A DNA stretch of 64,000 bases from Comamonas sp. (lineage in GTDB: Bacteria; Pseudomonadota; Gammaproteobacteria; Burkholderiales; Burkholderiaceae_C): contig JADMKK010000038.1 in assembly GCA_015478895.1 (NCBI GenBank), positions 1 through 64,000 on the forward strand, given 5' to 3'. The position numbers and the translations under genes are program-made. The notes below the pieces were generated by a model, which saw only the letters and a list, made by a program, of their open reading frames with translations, was not told the DNA's origin and searched no databases. How positions within the stretch are numbered: position 1 is the first letter of the stretch; the number at the start of each line of letters is the position of its first letter. Shown here piece by piece: positions 10,213 to 21,409 of the stretch.

Positions 10213-11505
10213 ATGACAAAAAATAACAACCAGCCCCGCCGCGCGCCGCGTGCTTTTGATGGCCGCAAGGCCAACCAGCGTCCAGCCTCGAATAACATCG
10301 TGGCAAAGCGGTCTGCCGAAGTCGTAGCTCCTGCAGTGTCCGAGGATGAACTGGATGGGCTGGTGCAAGCACAAGCACAAGCACAAGCACAAGGCTATGA
10401 GTTTGCAGACATCATCTCTGGTGCGCTGGACGCTGCAGAAGACCAGCCTGAAGCCGAGATTACCAAGCGCGTGCTGCAGCCAGAAGCTGATTCGCCCAAG
10501 CTGCACAAGGTGTTGGCTCAAGCAGGTTTAGGCTCTCGTTTAGAGATGGAGCGGTTGATTGTCGAAGGACGGATCACAGTCAATAACGAGCCAGCACACG
10601 TGGGTCAGCGTATTAAGTTCGGCGACACGATCAAGGTCAACGGTAAGCCCATCAGCTTCCGGATTCAGCAGCCTGCCCCCCGCGTTTTGGCTTATCACAA
10701 GCCTGCAGGTGAAGTTGTGACCCTAGACGATCCACAAAATCGACCCACTGTATTTCGCAAGCTCCCTAAGTTGTTGCATGGAAAGTGGCAATCGGTAGGG
10801 CGTCTGGATCTGAACACAGAAGGCCTGCTGCTATTTACCAATTCTGGTACTTTGGCCAACAATCTGATGCACCCGCGATTTGGTTTGGAGCGTGAGTATG
10901 CTGTTCGCGTATTGGGCGCTTTGACCAAGGAAGAAAAGCAGCGTTTGCTGGACGGTGTGCAGCTGGAAGACGGCTTGGCTACCTTCGGCTCGATTGAAGA
11001 TGGCGGCGGCGAAGGTGTCAATCAATGGTATCGCGTCACCATCTCTGAAGGACGCAATCGTGAAGTGCGACGTATGTTGGAAGCCGTTGGGCATGCGGTC
11101 AGTCGCCTGATTCGTATTCGCTATGGCGCTATGTTGTTGCCACGTGGCCTTAAGCGTGGTGCGTGGATGGATCTGGATGACAGTGACGTGCGCGCGCTGA
11201 TGATGGCCTCCGGGGTGGATTTGCCTTCCGCTCGTCAGCCCATGCAGCCCAGCACGCGAAGAGAGTCCGATCGCGCAGGCTCACGTGCCAAGGCCCGTGT
11301 TTCGGCAGCCGCTGAAGCACGAGAAATGCGTGCGCGACGCAAAACGAAGTCTTCACCGAAGAAAACCAGTAATAACGATTACCAATTGCCGCAAAAGCAG
11401 CCTGATCCGTTGAAGACAGCAGTAGGCTATATCGGTCATGACAGCTTGACACGTGCTCGTGAGCAAGCCAAACGCAAAGCCAGCGCGCGCAAATCCGGGC
11501 GATAA
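10213..11505 (+). CDS. rluB: 23S rRNA pseudouridine synthase RluB family
   Basis: S4 domain; [27 protein letters not shown]; basic C-terminal tail. Confidence 0.92.
   Translation: MTKNNNQPRRAPRAFDGRKANQRPASNNIVAKRSAEVVAPAVSEDELDGLVQAQAQAQAQGYEFADIISGALDAAEDQPEAEITKRVLQPEADSPKLHKVLAQAGLGSRLEMERLIVEGRITVNNEPAHVGQRIKFGDTIKVNGKPISFRIQQPAPRVLAYHKPAGEVVTLDDPQNRPTVFRKLPKLLHGKWQSVGRLDLNTEGLLLFTNSGTLANNLMHPRFGLEREYAVRVLGALTKEEKQRLLDGVQLEDGLATFGSIEDGGGEGVNQWYRVTISEGRNREVRRMLEAVGHAVSRLIRIRYGAMLLPRGLKRGAWMDLDDSDVRALMMASGVDLPSARQPMQPSTRRESDRAGSRAKARVSAAAEAREMRARRKTKSSPKKTSNNDYQLPQKQPDPLKTAVGYIGHDSLTRAREQAKRKASARKSGR
10366..10393 (+). repeat. In-frame hexanucleotide tandem repeat (CAAGCA)n encoding (QA)n
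   Basis: CAAGCA x4 plus a partial copy read directly. Confidence 0.9.
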
Positions 11506-11611
11506 CCTGCGAGGGTGCATCACCACTGGCTTTTAGGGTTGGTGCTGCGCCGCTAGAATCAAGGGTTTTGCCGAGTCGGCAAAAAATACACATATTCATT
11601 AGGAACACCAA

Positions 11612-12037
11612 ATGGCAATCGAACGCACACTCTCCATCATCAAGCCTGACGCAGTTGCAAAGAACGTGATCGGTCAGATCTACAGCCGTTTCGAAAACGC
11701 TGGCTTGAAGATCGCCGCCGCTAAGCTGGTGCACCTGTCGCGCGCTGACGCAGAGCAGTTCTACGCTGTGCACGCTGCACGTCCTTTCTTCAAGGACCTG
11801 GTTGAATTCATGATCTCCGGCCCTGTGATGATCACAGCGCTGGAAGGCGAAAACGCCATTCTGAAGAACCGCGAACTGATGGGCGCTACTGATCCTAAAA
11901 AGGCTGAAGCTGGCACCATCCGTGCTGACTTTGCTGACAGCATTGACGCCAACGCTGTACACGGTTCCGACGCTGCTGAAACAGCGGCGGTTGAAATCGC
12001 TTTCTTCTTCCCTGGCATGAACGTCTACGCACGTTAA
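11612..12037 (+). CDS. ndk: Nucleoside diphosphate kinase
   Basis: [18 protein letters not shown]... NAVHGSDA active-site region. Confidence 0.97.
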   Translation: MAIERTLSIIKPDAVAKNVIGQIYSRFENAGLKIAAAKLVHLSRADAEQFYAVHAARPFFKDLVEFMISGPVMITALEGENAILKNRELMGATDPKKAEAGTIRADFADSIDANAVHGSDAAETAAVEIAFFFPGMNVYAR

Positions 12038-12128
12038 TTCCATGAATCCCATGCTGGCCGTGCTTGCTGTAACGGCGGCACTCCATGCATGGGAGTGTCG
12101 CCCTGTAAGTGGTCTGGGGTAAAAGTAT

Positions 12129-13250
12129 ATGACCACGAATTTATTGAATTTTGATCTCCCCGGCCTTGTCGCATTTTGTGAAGGATTGGGCGAGAAGCGT
12201 TTTCGAGCTACGCAACTGTTCCGCTGGATTCACCAGCGCGGAGCCAGCGATTTTGACCAGATGACCGATCTGGCCAAGTCCTTGCGTGAAAAGCTCAAGG
12301 GCAATGCCTGTATTGAAGGCTTGTCTGTTATTTCCCAACATGAATCGAAAGACGGCACGATCAAGTGGCTGTTCGATGTGGGTGATAGCAATGCGGTAGA
12401 AGCCGTATTTATTCCCGAAGATGATCGCGGCACTTTGTGCGTGTCCTCGCAGGCCGGTTGTGCTGTAGGGTGCCGTTTTTGCTCCACGGGCCATCAAGGT
12501 TTTAGCCGCAACCTGACAACAGGCGAAATCTTGGCACAGCTGTGGTTTGCCGAGCATTTCTTGCGCAAGCACCTGAATAAAGAAGATCGTGTCATCACCA
12601 ACGTGGTGATGATGGGTATGGGGGAGCCCATGCAAAACTATTCAGCCTTGGTGCCTGCGCTGCGCACCATGCTCGATGACCATGCCTATGGTTTGTCGCG
12701 CCGCCGTGTGACGGTATCTACCTCGGGCGTTGTGCCGATGATGGATCGCCTGGCACAAGACTGCGCCGTTGCTTTGGCCGTTTCGCTGCACGCGCCCAAT
12801 GATCCCTTGCGCGAAAACCTAGTGCCTCTGAATAAAAAATATCCGCTTGAAGAGTTGATGCAGGCGTGCGTGCGCTACTTGGAATTTGCTCCGCGTGATT
12901 TCATTACCTTTGAGTACTGCATGCTGGACGGCGTCAACGATCAGCCTGAGCATGCGCAGCAGCTGATTCAATTGATCCGTTCGCACGGTAATGGCAAGCC
13001 TTGGTGCAAGCTGAACCTGATTCCTTTCAATCCGTTTCCAGCCTCTGGCTTGCTGCGCTCTTCGAATGCTGCAGTCTCTGCCTTTGCCAAAATTTTGAGC
13101 GATGCAGGCATTGTGACCACCGTGCGCAAAACACGGGGCGATGACATCGATGCTGCGTGCGGGCAGTTGGCGGGAGATGTGAAAGATCGCACGAAGGCGG
13201 CAGAACGTATGGCAAAGCAACGTACCATACCGTTGATACCCATTCGCTAG
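12129..13250 (+). CDS. rlmN: 23S rRNA (adenine2503-C2)/tRNA methyltransferase RlmN
   Basis: Radical SAM CX3CX2C ([12 protein letters not shown]), [10 protein letters not shown]. Confidence 0.97.
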   Translation: MTTNLLNFDLPGLVAFCEGLGEKRFRATQLFRWIHQRGASDFDQMTDLAKSLREKLKGNACIEGLSVISQHESKDGTIKWLFDVGDSNAVEAVFIPEDDRGTLCVSSQAGCAVGCRFCSTGHQGFSRNLTTGEILAQLWFAEHFLRKHLNKEDRVITNVVMMGMGEPMQNYSALVPALRTMLDDHAYGLSRRRVTVSTSGVVPMMDRLAQDCAVALAVSLHAPNDPLRENLVPLNKKYPLEELMQACVRYLEFAPRDFITFEYCMLDGVNDQPEHAQQLIQLIRSHGNGKPWCKLNLIPFNPFPASGLLRSSNAAVSAFAKILSDAGIVTTVRKTRGDDIDAACGQLAGDVKDRTKAAERMAKQRTIPLIPIR

Positions 13251-13273
13251 ACCTCCAACTCTTTATCTTCAGG

Positions 13274-14107
13274 ATGTGCATGCCAGCTTTACCGATGCCC
13301 CTAATGCCAATGATGAGCAAAGCCCGCAGGGCTTTTTGGGGTTGGGCAGCAGCATGCACGTTGGTGGGTTGTGCGACTTCCGCGCAGATCAAGCCTGAGG
13401 ATATTCCGGGTTCTGCGGCAGAGACGGAAGTGCATCGCCTGGCCAAAACTCGACTGCAACTGGCTGCTTTGCATTTCGAAGAAGGTCGTATTGAAGTCGC
13501 CATGGGAGAGGTTGCCCAAGCGTTGCAAGCCTATCCGCGCTATGTGGATGCTTTCAATTTGAAGGGCTGGATGCATTTGAGTCAGCGCGATTACCAGGCG
13601 GCCAACGATAGCTTTGCGCACGCGCTGGCCTTGCGCCCCAATGATGCGGACACGCTCTATAACCTGGGTTGGCTGAATTGCCAGCAAAAGAAATTTGCAG
13701 AGGCAGATCGTCAATTGACTGCTTCATTAGAGGCTCCGAGGGCGAATGGGGCAAGCAATGTGCGGACATGGCTTGCCAAGGGAGTTTGCTTGCGCCAAGC
13801 CGGAGCGTTGGAGCAAGCGCTTATCGCCTTAAAGAAAGCACATGAAATAGAGCCTGGCAATCCGATGATTGCTTATAGCTTTTCCGAAGTTCTGTTTGCC
13901 CAAGGCCAAATTGAGCGCGCACGTTTTTATGTGCGGCGCATCAATAATGGCCAGTGGGCATCTGCAGAATCACTGTGGCTGGGCATCAAGGTAGAGCGCC
14001 GTTTGGGCGATATCGTGGCGATGCGACAGTTGGCTGATCAATTGAATAAGCGATTCCCAAATTCCAAGGAATGGCAACGGTTTGAGCGGGGAGCGTTTGA
14101 TGAGTGA
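13274..14107 (+). CDS. pilF: Type IV pilus biogenesis lipoprotein PilF/PilW, TPR
   Basis: Lipobox LVGC, TPR repeats (YVDAFNLKGWMHLSQRDYQAANDSFAHALALRPNDADTLYNLGW), between rlmN and rodZ. Confidence 0.88.
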   Translation: MCMPALPMPLMPMMSKARRAFWGWAAACTLVGCATSAQIKPEDIPGSAAETEVHRLAKTRLQLAALHFEEGRIEVAMGEVAQALQAYPRYVDAFNLKGWMHLSQRDYQAANDSFAHALALRPNDADTLYNLGWLNCQQKKFAEADRQLTASLEAPRANGASNVRTWLAKGVCLRQAGALEQALIALKKAHEIEPGNPMIAYSFSEVLFAQGQIERARFYVRRINNGQWASAESLWLGIKVERRLGDIVAMRQLADQLNKRFPNSKEWQRFERGAFDE

Positions 14108-15080
14108 AGTGGAAGTAGGTAGCGTACAGCAACAATCCAACGAGCGTTGTGCGAGCGCTGGACTCATGCTGCGTGAGGCGCGCGAGTCTCGGCAAGTTTC
14201 AATCCAGATGTTGGCTTCTTCGCTGAAAGTGCCTGTCGTCAAGCTGCAAGCGCTGGAAGATGGGCATTGGGATGAGTATACCGATCTGGTGTTTACACGT
14301 GCATTGGCGCAGAGCGTGTGTCGCATTCTTCAGATTGAGTCGGCGCCCATTATGGAGTTGTTGCCAAAGGCTGGCGCAGCCAGACTGTCGACCAACCCTG
14401 AAGGGATCAATACGCCTTTCAAAGACAAAACGCTGCGCTCTTCCATGTCCTCCAGCTCTGAAGGCAGTGGGGGAAATATCGCTAAGTTACTGGCGGTTTT
14501 GCTGATTACCGCAGCGGGCGCTGCTGCTCTGTATTTTTTGCCGCAATGGCAAGCAGAGGGCGATAGTGAGAGCACTGTCGGCGCTGTACCAGGCAGCGCT
14601 GATTTCCCCGTGGCATTGCCCGAGCCTCTGGTGATGGCTGCGCCGGCCCCGGCCATTGAAGCTGCTTCGGTTACCACAGTTGCGCCTGGGACATTGCCTT
14701 CCAGCACTGCTGTAGCACCAACGAGCGACGCTGTGCTTGCAACTACTGCAGGCGCGACCACCGCTGCAACCACGCCCCCTACGGCGGCGCCCGTTTTGGC
14801 AAAGCCTGCGGAACAGGCCGCAGTCGTCAGTGGTAATGCACAGCCCGTATTGCGTTTTACTGCTACAGGCGAATCTTGGGTGCAAGTGCGCAATGCACAG
14901 CAGCAAGTGGTAATGGAGAAAATTTTGAAGGCTGGCGACGTCTATGAAGGGACAGCCGCTGGCCGACCACTCCAAGTGGTGATCGGTAACGCCGATTTCA
15001 CGCGGTTGGAGATTGATGGCGCTGCATGGGATTTGGCCGCAAGGGCCAAAAATAATGTGGCCCGATTCGAGGTGAAGTAA
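14100..15080 (+). CDS. rodZ: RodZ-like helix-turn-helix protein with DUF4115 C-terminus
   Basis: N-terminal HTH (LREARESRQVSIQMLASSLKVPVVKLQALE), one TM, C-terminal SWVQVRNAQQQVVMEKILKAGDVYEG. Confidence 0.85.
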   Translation: MSEVEVGSVQQQSNERCASAGLMLREARESRQVSIQMLASSLKVPVVKLQALEDGHWDEYTDLVFTRALAQSVCRILQIESAPIMELLPKAGAARLSTNPEGINTPFKDKTLRSSMSSSSEGSGGNIAKLLAVLLITAAGAAALYFLPQWQAEGDSESTVGAVPGSADFPVALPEPLVMAAPAPAIEAASVTTVAPGTLPSSTAVAPTSDAVLATTAGATTAATTPPTAAPVLAKPAEQAAVVSGNAQPVLRFTATGESWVQVRNAQQQVVMEKILKAGDVYEGTAAGRPLQVVIGNADFTRLEIDGAAWDLAARAKNNVARFEVK

Positions 15081-15083
15081 CCA

Positions 15084-16355
15084 GTGTCTGACAACACATT
15101 CTCAGCGTCGCCCATCGCGATCGCCGCCCCGTTGCCACGCAAGAGCCGTCAGGCTCGCGTGGTGTGGCGCAACAACATTGTCACCGTCGGGGGCGATGCG
15201 CCCGTGCGCGTGCAGTCCATGACCAATACCGACACGGTTGCTGCGGTGGAAACCGCCATCCAGGTACGCCAGCTGGCGCAAGCCGGCTCGGAGATGGTGC
15301 GTATTACCGTGAACACGCCGGAGGCAGCGGCGGCTGTGCCTTATATCCGTGAGCAGTTGGACCGCATGGGCGAGTACGTGCCGCTGGTGGGTGACTTTCA
15401 CTACAACGGCCACCGCTTGCTGACCGACTACCCCGATTGCGCGCAGGCGCTGTCCAAGTACCGCATCAACCCCGGCAACGTGGGCAAGGGCGACAAAAAA
15501 GACAAGCAATTCGGCCAGATGATCGAAATTGCGGCCAAGTACGACAAGGCCGTGCGCATTGGCGTGAACTGGGGCTCGCTCGATCAAGAGATCATGGCCC
15601 AGTTGATGGATCAGAATTCCTTGCGCAGTCAGCCCTGGGAAACGCGCCAAGTCATGTATGAGGCGCTGATTACCTCCGCCATTGGTTCGGCCAAGCTGGC
15701 TGAATCGATCGGCTTGAACCCCGACAACATCATCTTGTCGTGCAAGGTCAGCGGTGTGCAGGATTTGATTTCGGTCTACCGCGCTTTGGCGCAGCGCTGC
15801 GACTACGCGCTGCACCTGGGCTTGACCGAAGCCGGTATGGCCACCAAGGGCACGGTGGCGTCCACCGCCGCACTGTCGGTGCTGCTGCAAGAAGGCATTG
15901 GCGACACCATCCGCGTCTCGCTCACGCCGCTGCCCGGCGAAGCGCGCACACAAGAAGTGGTGGTGGCTTCGGAGGTTTTGCAAAGCCTGGGGCTGCGCGT
16001 GTTTGTGCCCAGTGTGACGGCCTGCCCAGGTTGTGGCCGCACCACCAGCACCACATTCCAGGAGCTGGCCAAGCAGATCGATGACTACCTGCGCGGGCAG
16101 ATGCCTGTGTGGCGCATGCAATACCCCGGTGTTGAAGCCATGAAAGTGGCGGTGATGGGCTGCATCGTCAATGGCCCCGGCGAGAGCAAGCATGCCGACA
16201 TTGGCATTAGCCTGCCTGGTAATGGCGAAGCGCCAGCGGCCCCTGTCTTTATCGATGGCGAAAAGGCCATGACGCTGCGCGGCGAGGGTATTGCCACGGA
16301 GTTCCAAGCGATTGTGGAGTCCTACGTGCAAAGTCGCTGGGGTGCTAAAAGCTAA
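15084..16355 (+). CDS. ispG: 4-hydroxy-3-methylbut-2-enyl diphosphate synthase
   Basis: [50 protein letters not shown]. Confidence 0.97.
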   Translation: MSDNTFSASPIAIAAPLPRKSRQARVVWRNNIVTVGGDAPVRVQSMTNTDTVAAVETAIQVRQLAQAGSEMVRITVNTPEAAAAVPYIREQLDRMGEYVPLVGDFHYNGHRLLTDYPDCAQALSKYRINPGNVGKGDKKDKQFGQMIEIAAKYDKAVRIGVNWGSLDQEIMAQLMDQNSLRSQPWETRQVMYEALITSAIGSAKLAESIGLNPDNIILSCKVSGVQDLISVYRALAQRCDYALHLGLTEAGMATKGTVASTAALSVLLQEGIGDTIRVSLTPLPGEARTQEVVVASEVLQSLGLRVFVPSVTACPGCGRTTSTTFQELAKQIDDYLRGQMPVWRMQYPGVEAMKVAVMGCIVNGPGESKHADIGISLPGNGEAPAAPVFIDGEKAMTLRGEGIATEFQAIVESYVQSRWGAKS

Positions 16356-16367
16356 AACGATAGCTGC

Positions 16368-16433
16368 ATGCCGTGGTTAAACCTAGCTTTCAAATAGAAA
16401 ACATATGGAAAGCTAGTAAAACCAAGGGCATGG
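16368..16433. repeat. Large imperfect inverted repeat in ispG-hisS spacer
   Basis: Left arm CATGCCGTGGTTAAACCTAGCTTTC, right arm GAAAGCTAGTAAAACCAAGGGCATG. Confidence 0.8.
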
Positions 16434-16476
16434 TGCTCACTTTTCATAAGCGCTGAATTTTCTAGAGATTTCTCAA

Positions 16477-17772
16477 GTGGCAAAGACCGACAAACTCTCC
16501 GCCGTCAAAGGCATGAATGACATCCTCCCCGGCGAGTCCGCCCGCTGGGAATGGCTGGAAGCGCAAGTGCGCGACCTGATGGGCCGCTTTGCCTACCGCA
16601 ATGTGCGCACGCCCATCGTGGAGCACACGCAGTTGTTTGTGCGCGGCATTGGCGAGGTGACTGACATCGTCGAAAAGGAAATGTATTCCTTTGAAGACAA
16701 GCTCAATGGCGAGCGCCTGACGCTGCGCCCTGAAGGCACGGCCAGCCTGGTGCGCGCCACCATCGAAAACAATTTGCTGTACGACGGCGGCAAGCGCATG
16801 TGGTACATCGGCCCCATGTTCCGCCACGAGCGCCCGCAGCGCGGCCGCTACCGCCAGTTCCACCAGATCGGTGCCGAGGCCATGGGCTTTGCCGGCCCCG
16901 ATGTCGATGCCGAATTGATCTTGCTGGCTGTGGCGCTGTGGAAGCGCCTGGGCCTGACACAGTGGCGCCTGGAAATCAACAGTCTGGGCCAACCCGATGA
17001 GCGCCAAGCGCACCGCGCAGCGCTGATTGCCTACCTGGAGCAGCATACCGAGGTGATGGATGAGGAAGCCAAGCGCCGCATGTACAGCAACCCGCTGCGC
17101 GTGCTGGACACCAAGAACCCTGCGATGCAGGACATGGTCAACGCCGCGCCCCAGTTGCTGGACTATCTGGGCGAGGCCTCTTTGGCGCACTTCAATGGCC
17201 TCAAAGCCATTCTGGATGCCAACGAGGTGCCATGGACGGTCAACCCCCGTCTGGTGCGCGGTCTGGATTACTACAACCTGTCAGTCTTCGAATTCGTCAC
17301 CGATTTATTGGGCTCGCAAGGCACGATTTGTGCCGGTGGCCGCTACGACTATCTGATCGAGCAAGTGGGCGGCAAGCCCGCACCGGCCGTGGGCTGGGCG
17401 CTGGGTGTGGAACGTGTGCTGGAGCTGGTCAAAGAGCTGGGCACTGAAATTCCTGAGCAAACGTTGGATGTGTACGCCATCGTGCCGGATGTAGCCGCCA
17501 TGCCTGTGGTGCTGCGCACCCTCACGCAACTGCGTGAGGCCGGTATTCGCGCACAAATGCACACCGCAGGCGCAGAAGGCATGGGTTCCATGAAGTCGCA
17601 GTTCAAAAAGGCCGATGCCTCGGGTGCACGCTTTGGTTTGATCTTTGGTGCTGATGAGCTGGCACAAGGCAAAGTGACTGTGAAATCACTGCGCGATGGC
17701 CAAGGCGAACAAGTGCAACAAGTGCTGGCTGAAGTGGCATCTTGGGCGCACACCCTACAATCGAACGCTTAA
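16477..17772 (+). CDS. hisS: Histidyl-tRNA synthetase
   Basis: [17 protein letters not shown], class II motifs, [13 protein letters not shown]. Confidence 0.97.
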   Translation: MAKTDKLSAVKGMNDILPGESARWEWLEAQVRDLMGRFAYRNVRTPIVEHTQLFVRGIGEVTDIVEKEMYSFEDKLNGERLTLRPEGTASLVRATIENNLLYDGGKRMWYIGPMFRHERPQRGRYRQFHQIGAEAMGFAGPDVDAELILLAVALWKRLGLTQWRLEINSLGQPDERQAHRAALIAYLEQHTEVMDEEAKRRMYSNPLRVLDTKNPAMQDMVNAAPQLLDYLGEASLAHFNGLKAILDANEVPWTVNPRLVRGLDYYNLSVFEFVTDLLGSQGTICAGGRYDYLIEQVGGKPAPAVGWALGVERVLELVKELGTEIPEQTLDVYAIVPDVAAMPVVLRTLTQLREAGIRAQMHTAGAEGMGSMKSQFKKADASGARFGLIFGADELAQGKVTVKSLRDGQGEQVQQVLAEVASWAHTLQSNA

Positions 17773-17790
17773 TTTGTAACGACACCAGAT

Positions 17791-18471
17791 ATGGCAACGC
17801 ATCTCGACCTCGAAGAACAAGAGCAACTTGACCAGATCAAGCACTTCTGGAGCAAGTGGGGCACCCCCATTACTGGCGTGGCTGTGGTGGTTATGGCCAG
17901 TTTTGCTGCATGGAATGGCTATCATTTTTGGCAGCAACGCCAGGCTTTGCAAGCGTCAGCGCTCGCTGACGCCGTGGTGGTAGCTGTCAATAGCGGCGAT
18001 AAAGCCCGCGTCACACAAGCGTTTGATGCTATCAAGGCAGATTACTCCAGCACCATTCAAGCAAGTCAGGCGGCCTTGCTGGTCGCGCAGGCTGCCGTGA
18101 ATAACGACCAACTGCCTGAAGCCAAATCTGCTTTGCAGTGGGCGGCTGAGCACAGTAAAGATGAAGGCTATCAAGCCACCGCCAAGCTGCGTATGGCAGC
18201 TGTGCTGATGGAAGAAAAAGATCTGGATGCTGCCGCAGCGGTATTGCGCGGTAGTTTTCCTGTTGAGTTCAAGGGTTTGGTCGCAGATCGTTTGGGTGAT
18301 GTTTTGCAGCAGCAAGGTCAACCGAACGAAGCTGTGACTGCTTACCAAGAAGCATGGAAGCTGCTTGCGCCGCAAGTGGACTATCGTGCGCTAGTGGGTT
18401 TTAAGCTCAACGCTTTGGGGGTAGTGACTCCTGAAACTGTTTCTGTGAATTCCTCGGAGACCAATAAGTGA
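17791..18471 (+). CDS. YfgM-family tetratricopeptide membrane protein
   Basis: MATHLDLEEQEQLDQIKHFWSKWG plus TM; between hisS and bamB. Confidence 0.88.
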   Translation: MATHLDLEEQEQLDQIKHFWSKWGTPITGVAVVVMASFAAWNGYHFWQQRQALQASALADAVVVAVNSGDKARVTQAFDAIKADYSSTIQASQAALLVAQAAVNNDQLPEAKSALQWAAEHSKDEGYQATAKLRMAAVLMEEKDLDAAAAVLRGSFPVEFKGLVADRLGDVLQQQGQPNEAVTAYQEAWKLLAPQVDYRALVGFKLNALGVVTPETVSVNSSETNK

Positions 18472-19634
18472 ATAACAACGCGCAACGCAATCAAGGCTCT
18501 CGTGTTTGGGTGACTGCACAACGAACTTTGTTGGCCGCCGCCATGGTGACCGCTTTGGGTGGTTGCGCGTGGTTGGGCTCCAGCAAGGCTCCTAAGCCGG
18601 CAGATTTGGGCCCTAATGTGGTCAATCTTCCCGTGCGCCAGGCTTGGACGCTGCGCGTGCCTTCGCTCAAGGACGCCTTGCGCGTTCATGTACAAGGCGA
18701 CAACGTGCTGGTGGCTTCGTCAGATGGCACGGTGGTGAGTATCAATGCTGGCAATGGCCGTGAGAACTGGCGTGCGCAAGCGGGTAAGGGCCTGCAGACT
18801 GGAGCAGGTTCTGATGGTCGATATGCAGCGGTAGTTACCACCGGTAATGAGCTGGTCGTGCTGGAAGGTGGCAACAAGCTGTGGGCCAAGAACCTCAATA
18901 CTTCTGCCTTCACTGCACCTTTGGTAGCGGGCGGACGTGTATTTGTGCTGGCTGCGGATCGTTCAGTCACTGCATTTGACGCGCAAAATGGCGCCCGTCT
19001 GTGGACGCAAAAGCGCGACGGTGAACCGCTGGTCTTGCGTCAGCAAGGTGTCTTGCAAGCGCATGGCAACACCTTGCTGGCAGGCTTGTCTGGCCGTCTG
19101 GTAGCGCTCAATCCTGATAACGGGGCCATTGAGTGGGAATCGCCATTGGCCGCTCCGCGTGGCACCAATGATGTCGAGCGCCTGGTGGATCTCGTAGGCC
19201 CTGCTAGTCGAATCGATAGCGTGGTATGCGCACGCGCATTTCAGGCTTCGGTGGGCTGTGTGGATGTTAATAGGGGGCAAACTGTCTGGGCACAAACTGC
19301 CAAAGGAGCAGTGGGAATTGATGGTGATGCAGAGTACGTGTTTGGCACCGAAAGCAACGGCATTGTGCAGGCATGGAGTCGCACGGATGGCGCAAAGCAA
19401 TGGTCGGTGGACCGTTTCCAGCACCGCAAGCTGACCGCACCTTTGGTGTTGGGTCGCTCGGTGGTAACGGGTGATGAATCAGGTTTGGTGCATATGCTGT
19501 CGCGCAATGATGGCTCGCACCTGAATCGAATGAATACAGATGGAACTGGCGTAGCTGCGGCGCCAGTGGTTGCTGCCAATACGTTGGTGGTTGTGACGCG
19601 TGGCGGGGGCATTTTCGGCTTCCGCCCGGATTGA
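18468..19634 (+). CDS. bamB: Outer membrane assembly lipoprotein BamB
   Basis: Lipobox LGGC; PQQ-like beta-propeller repeats. Confidence 0.93.
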   Translation: MNNNAQRNQGSRVWVTAQRTLLAAAMVTALGGCAWLGSSKAPKPADLGPNVVNLPVRQAWTLRVPSLKDALRVHVQGDNVLVASSDGTVVSINAGNGRENWRAQAGKGLQTGAGSDGRYAAVVTTGNELVVLEGGNKLWAKNLNTSAFTAPLVAGGRVFVLAADRSVTAFDAQNGARLWTQKRDGEPLVLRQQGVLQAHGNTLLAGLSGRLVALNPDNGAIEWESPLAAPRGTNDVERLVDLVGPASRIDSVVCARAFQASVGCVDVNRGQTVWAQTAKGAVGIDGDAEYVFGTESNGIVQAWSRTDGAKQWSVDRFQHRKLTAPLVLGRSVVTGDESGLVHMLSRNDGSHLNRMNTDGTGVAAAPVVAANTLVVVTRGGGIFGFRPD

Positions 19635-19647
19635 CAAAAATTTTCGA

Positions 19648-20982
19648 ATGAAGCCAGTTATTGCCCTCGTCGGGCGGCCCAATGTGGGCAAATCGACCTT
19701 GTTTAACCGTCTGACAAAGACCCGTGACGCTATCGTTGCGGACTTTGCTGGTTTGACCCGCGACCGCCATTACGGCCATGGTCGCCAAGGTAAACATGAA
19801 TATATCGTGATTGATACGGGCGGTTTTGAGCCCGATGCTTCCAAGGGCATCTTTAAGGAGATGGCCAAGCAAACGCGTCAGGCAGTCGCTGAAGCGGATG
19901 TGGTGATGTTTGTGGTGGATGCCCGTGATGGCTTGTCTGCCCAGGATCACGACATCGGCAACTATCTGCGTCGTCTGGGTAAGCCTTGCTTACTGGTGGC
20001 CAATAAAGCCGAAGGCATGAAAGCTGGTGCACAACTGTCTGAGTTCTTTGAACTGGGTTTGGGTGAGGTGCACCCCGTTTCGGCGGCGCATGGCCAAGGC
20101 ATCAAAGACATCGTAGAACTTGCGCTGGCACCCTTGCTGTTGCAAGACTCCGCAGAAGAAACGATCGAAGATGTAGAAGCCCGTCCTGTGCGATTGGCGT
20201 TGGCCGGACGTCCGAATGCGGGCAAGTCGACACTGATCAACACTTGGCTGGGCGAAGAGCGTTTGGTGGCATTTGACATGCCCGGCACCACACGCGATGC
20301 CATCTCTGTGCCTTTTGAGCGCAATGGTCAGCAGTTTGAACTGATCGACACTGCAGGTTTGCGCCGCAGGGGCAAAGTTTTTGAAGCGATTGAGAAGTTC
20401 TCGGTCGTCAAGACTTTGCAGGCCATTGAAGACGCTAACGTTGTGGTCATTTTGATTGACGCTACTGAAGGTGTCACCGATCAAGATGCGCACATAGCGG
20501 GCTATGTCTTGGAAAGTGGACGCGCTGTAGTGTTGGCGATCAATAAATGGGATGCTGTGGACGACTACCAGCGTCAGCTGGTGGAGCGAGCAATCGAAAC
20601 ACGTCTAGGCTTCTTGAAGTTCGCAGCCTTGCACTACATCTCTGCTGTGAAACGCCAAGGCTTGGCACCACTTTGGGCATCCATCGTGCAAGCGCATAAG
20701 GCTGCAACCTGCAAGATGCCAACACCCGTGCTCACACGGGTACTGATGGAGGCCGTGCAGTATCAAACACCAAAGAAAGTGGGTGCTTATCGTCCGAAGC
20801 CGCGTTTTGCGCACCAAGGCGGTATGAACCCCCCAGTCGTTGTCGTCCACGGAAATTCGGTGGAACATATTACTGATGCCTATAAGCGTTTCTTAGAAGG
20901 CCGTATCCGTAAAGAATTTAATCTGGTAGGTACGCCCTTGAGGATTGAGTTCAAAACTTCCCACAATCCCTACGCCGACTGA
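19648..20982 (+). CDS. der: Ribosome biogenesis GTPase Der (EngA)
   Basis: Two G domains ([28 protein letters not shown]) and KH-like C-terminus. Confidence 0.97.
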   Translation: MKPVIALVGRPNVGKSTLFNRLTKTRDAIVADFAGLTRDRHYGHGRQGKHEYIVIDTGGFEPDASKGIFKEMAKQTRQAVAEADVVMFVVDARDGLSAQDHDIGNYLRRLGKPCLLVANKAEGMKAGAQLSEFFELGLGEVHPVSAAHGQGIKDIVELALAPLLLQDSAEETIEDVEARPVRLALAGRPNAGKSTLINTWLGEERLVAFDMPGTTRDAISVPFERNGQQFELIDTAGLRRRGKVFEAIEKFSVVKTLQAIEDANVVVILIDATEGVTDQDAHIAGYVLESGRAVVLAINKWDAVDDYQRQLVERAIETRLGFLKFAALHYISAVKRQGLAPLWASIVQAHKAATCKMPTPVLTRVLMEAVQYQTPKKVGAYRPKPRFAHQGGMNPPVVVVHGNSVEHITDAYKRFLEGRIRKEFNLVGTPLRIEFKTSHNPYAD

Positions 20983-21099
20983 GGCGGGAAGCCATCACCA
21001 TAGCGCTGCAAGTGAGCGATTTCCTCAAGGAAGAAGGGCACTCAATGTGCTGTGGTAAGGTGTCGGTTTACAACAACATTTCCGAACACGGAGAATATC

Positions 21100-21354
21100 G
21101 TGAGCAATAAAGGCCAACTCCTGCAAGATCCTTTTCTGAACGCACTGCGTCGTGAGCACGTCCCGGTCTCCATTTATTTGGTGAACGGCATCAAGCTGCA
21201 AGGTCAGATTGAATCCTTCGACCAATACGTCGTGTTGCTGCGCAATACAGTCACACAAATGGTCTATAAGCACGCTATTTCCACCATCGTTCCTGGACGT
21301 CCGGTGAGCTTTAGCACCGCCGATAACAACGACAACGAGGCTACAGCCGCTTGA
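21100..21354 (+). CDS. hfq: RNA chaperone Hfq
   Basis: [53 protein letters not shown]. Confidence 0.98.
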   Translation: MSNKGQLLQDPFLNALRREHVPVSIYLVNGIKLQGQIESFDQYVVLLRNTVTQMVYKHAISTIVPGRPVSFSTADNNDNEATAA

Positions 21355-21409
21355 AACTGTTGATCTATCCCTTCCCTGTGCGTCTGTGCGGGGTGGGGGA
21401 GGTAGTGGC

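Noticed and set aside
10366-10393. Short tandem repeat as a CRISPR-like array
   Set aside because: Six-bp units without spacers; simple coding repeat
11150-12136. 328-aa ORF antisense to the rluB end and ndk
   Set aside because: Ndk and RluB are clear on the opposite strand; composition atypical
15102-16331. 409-aa ORF antisense to ispG
   Set aside because: High-GC shadow ORF with His/Gln/Ala-rich low-information translation; ispG is unambiguous on the plus strand
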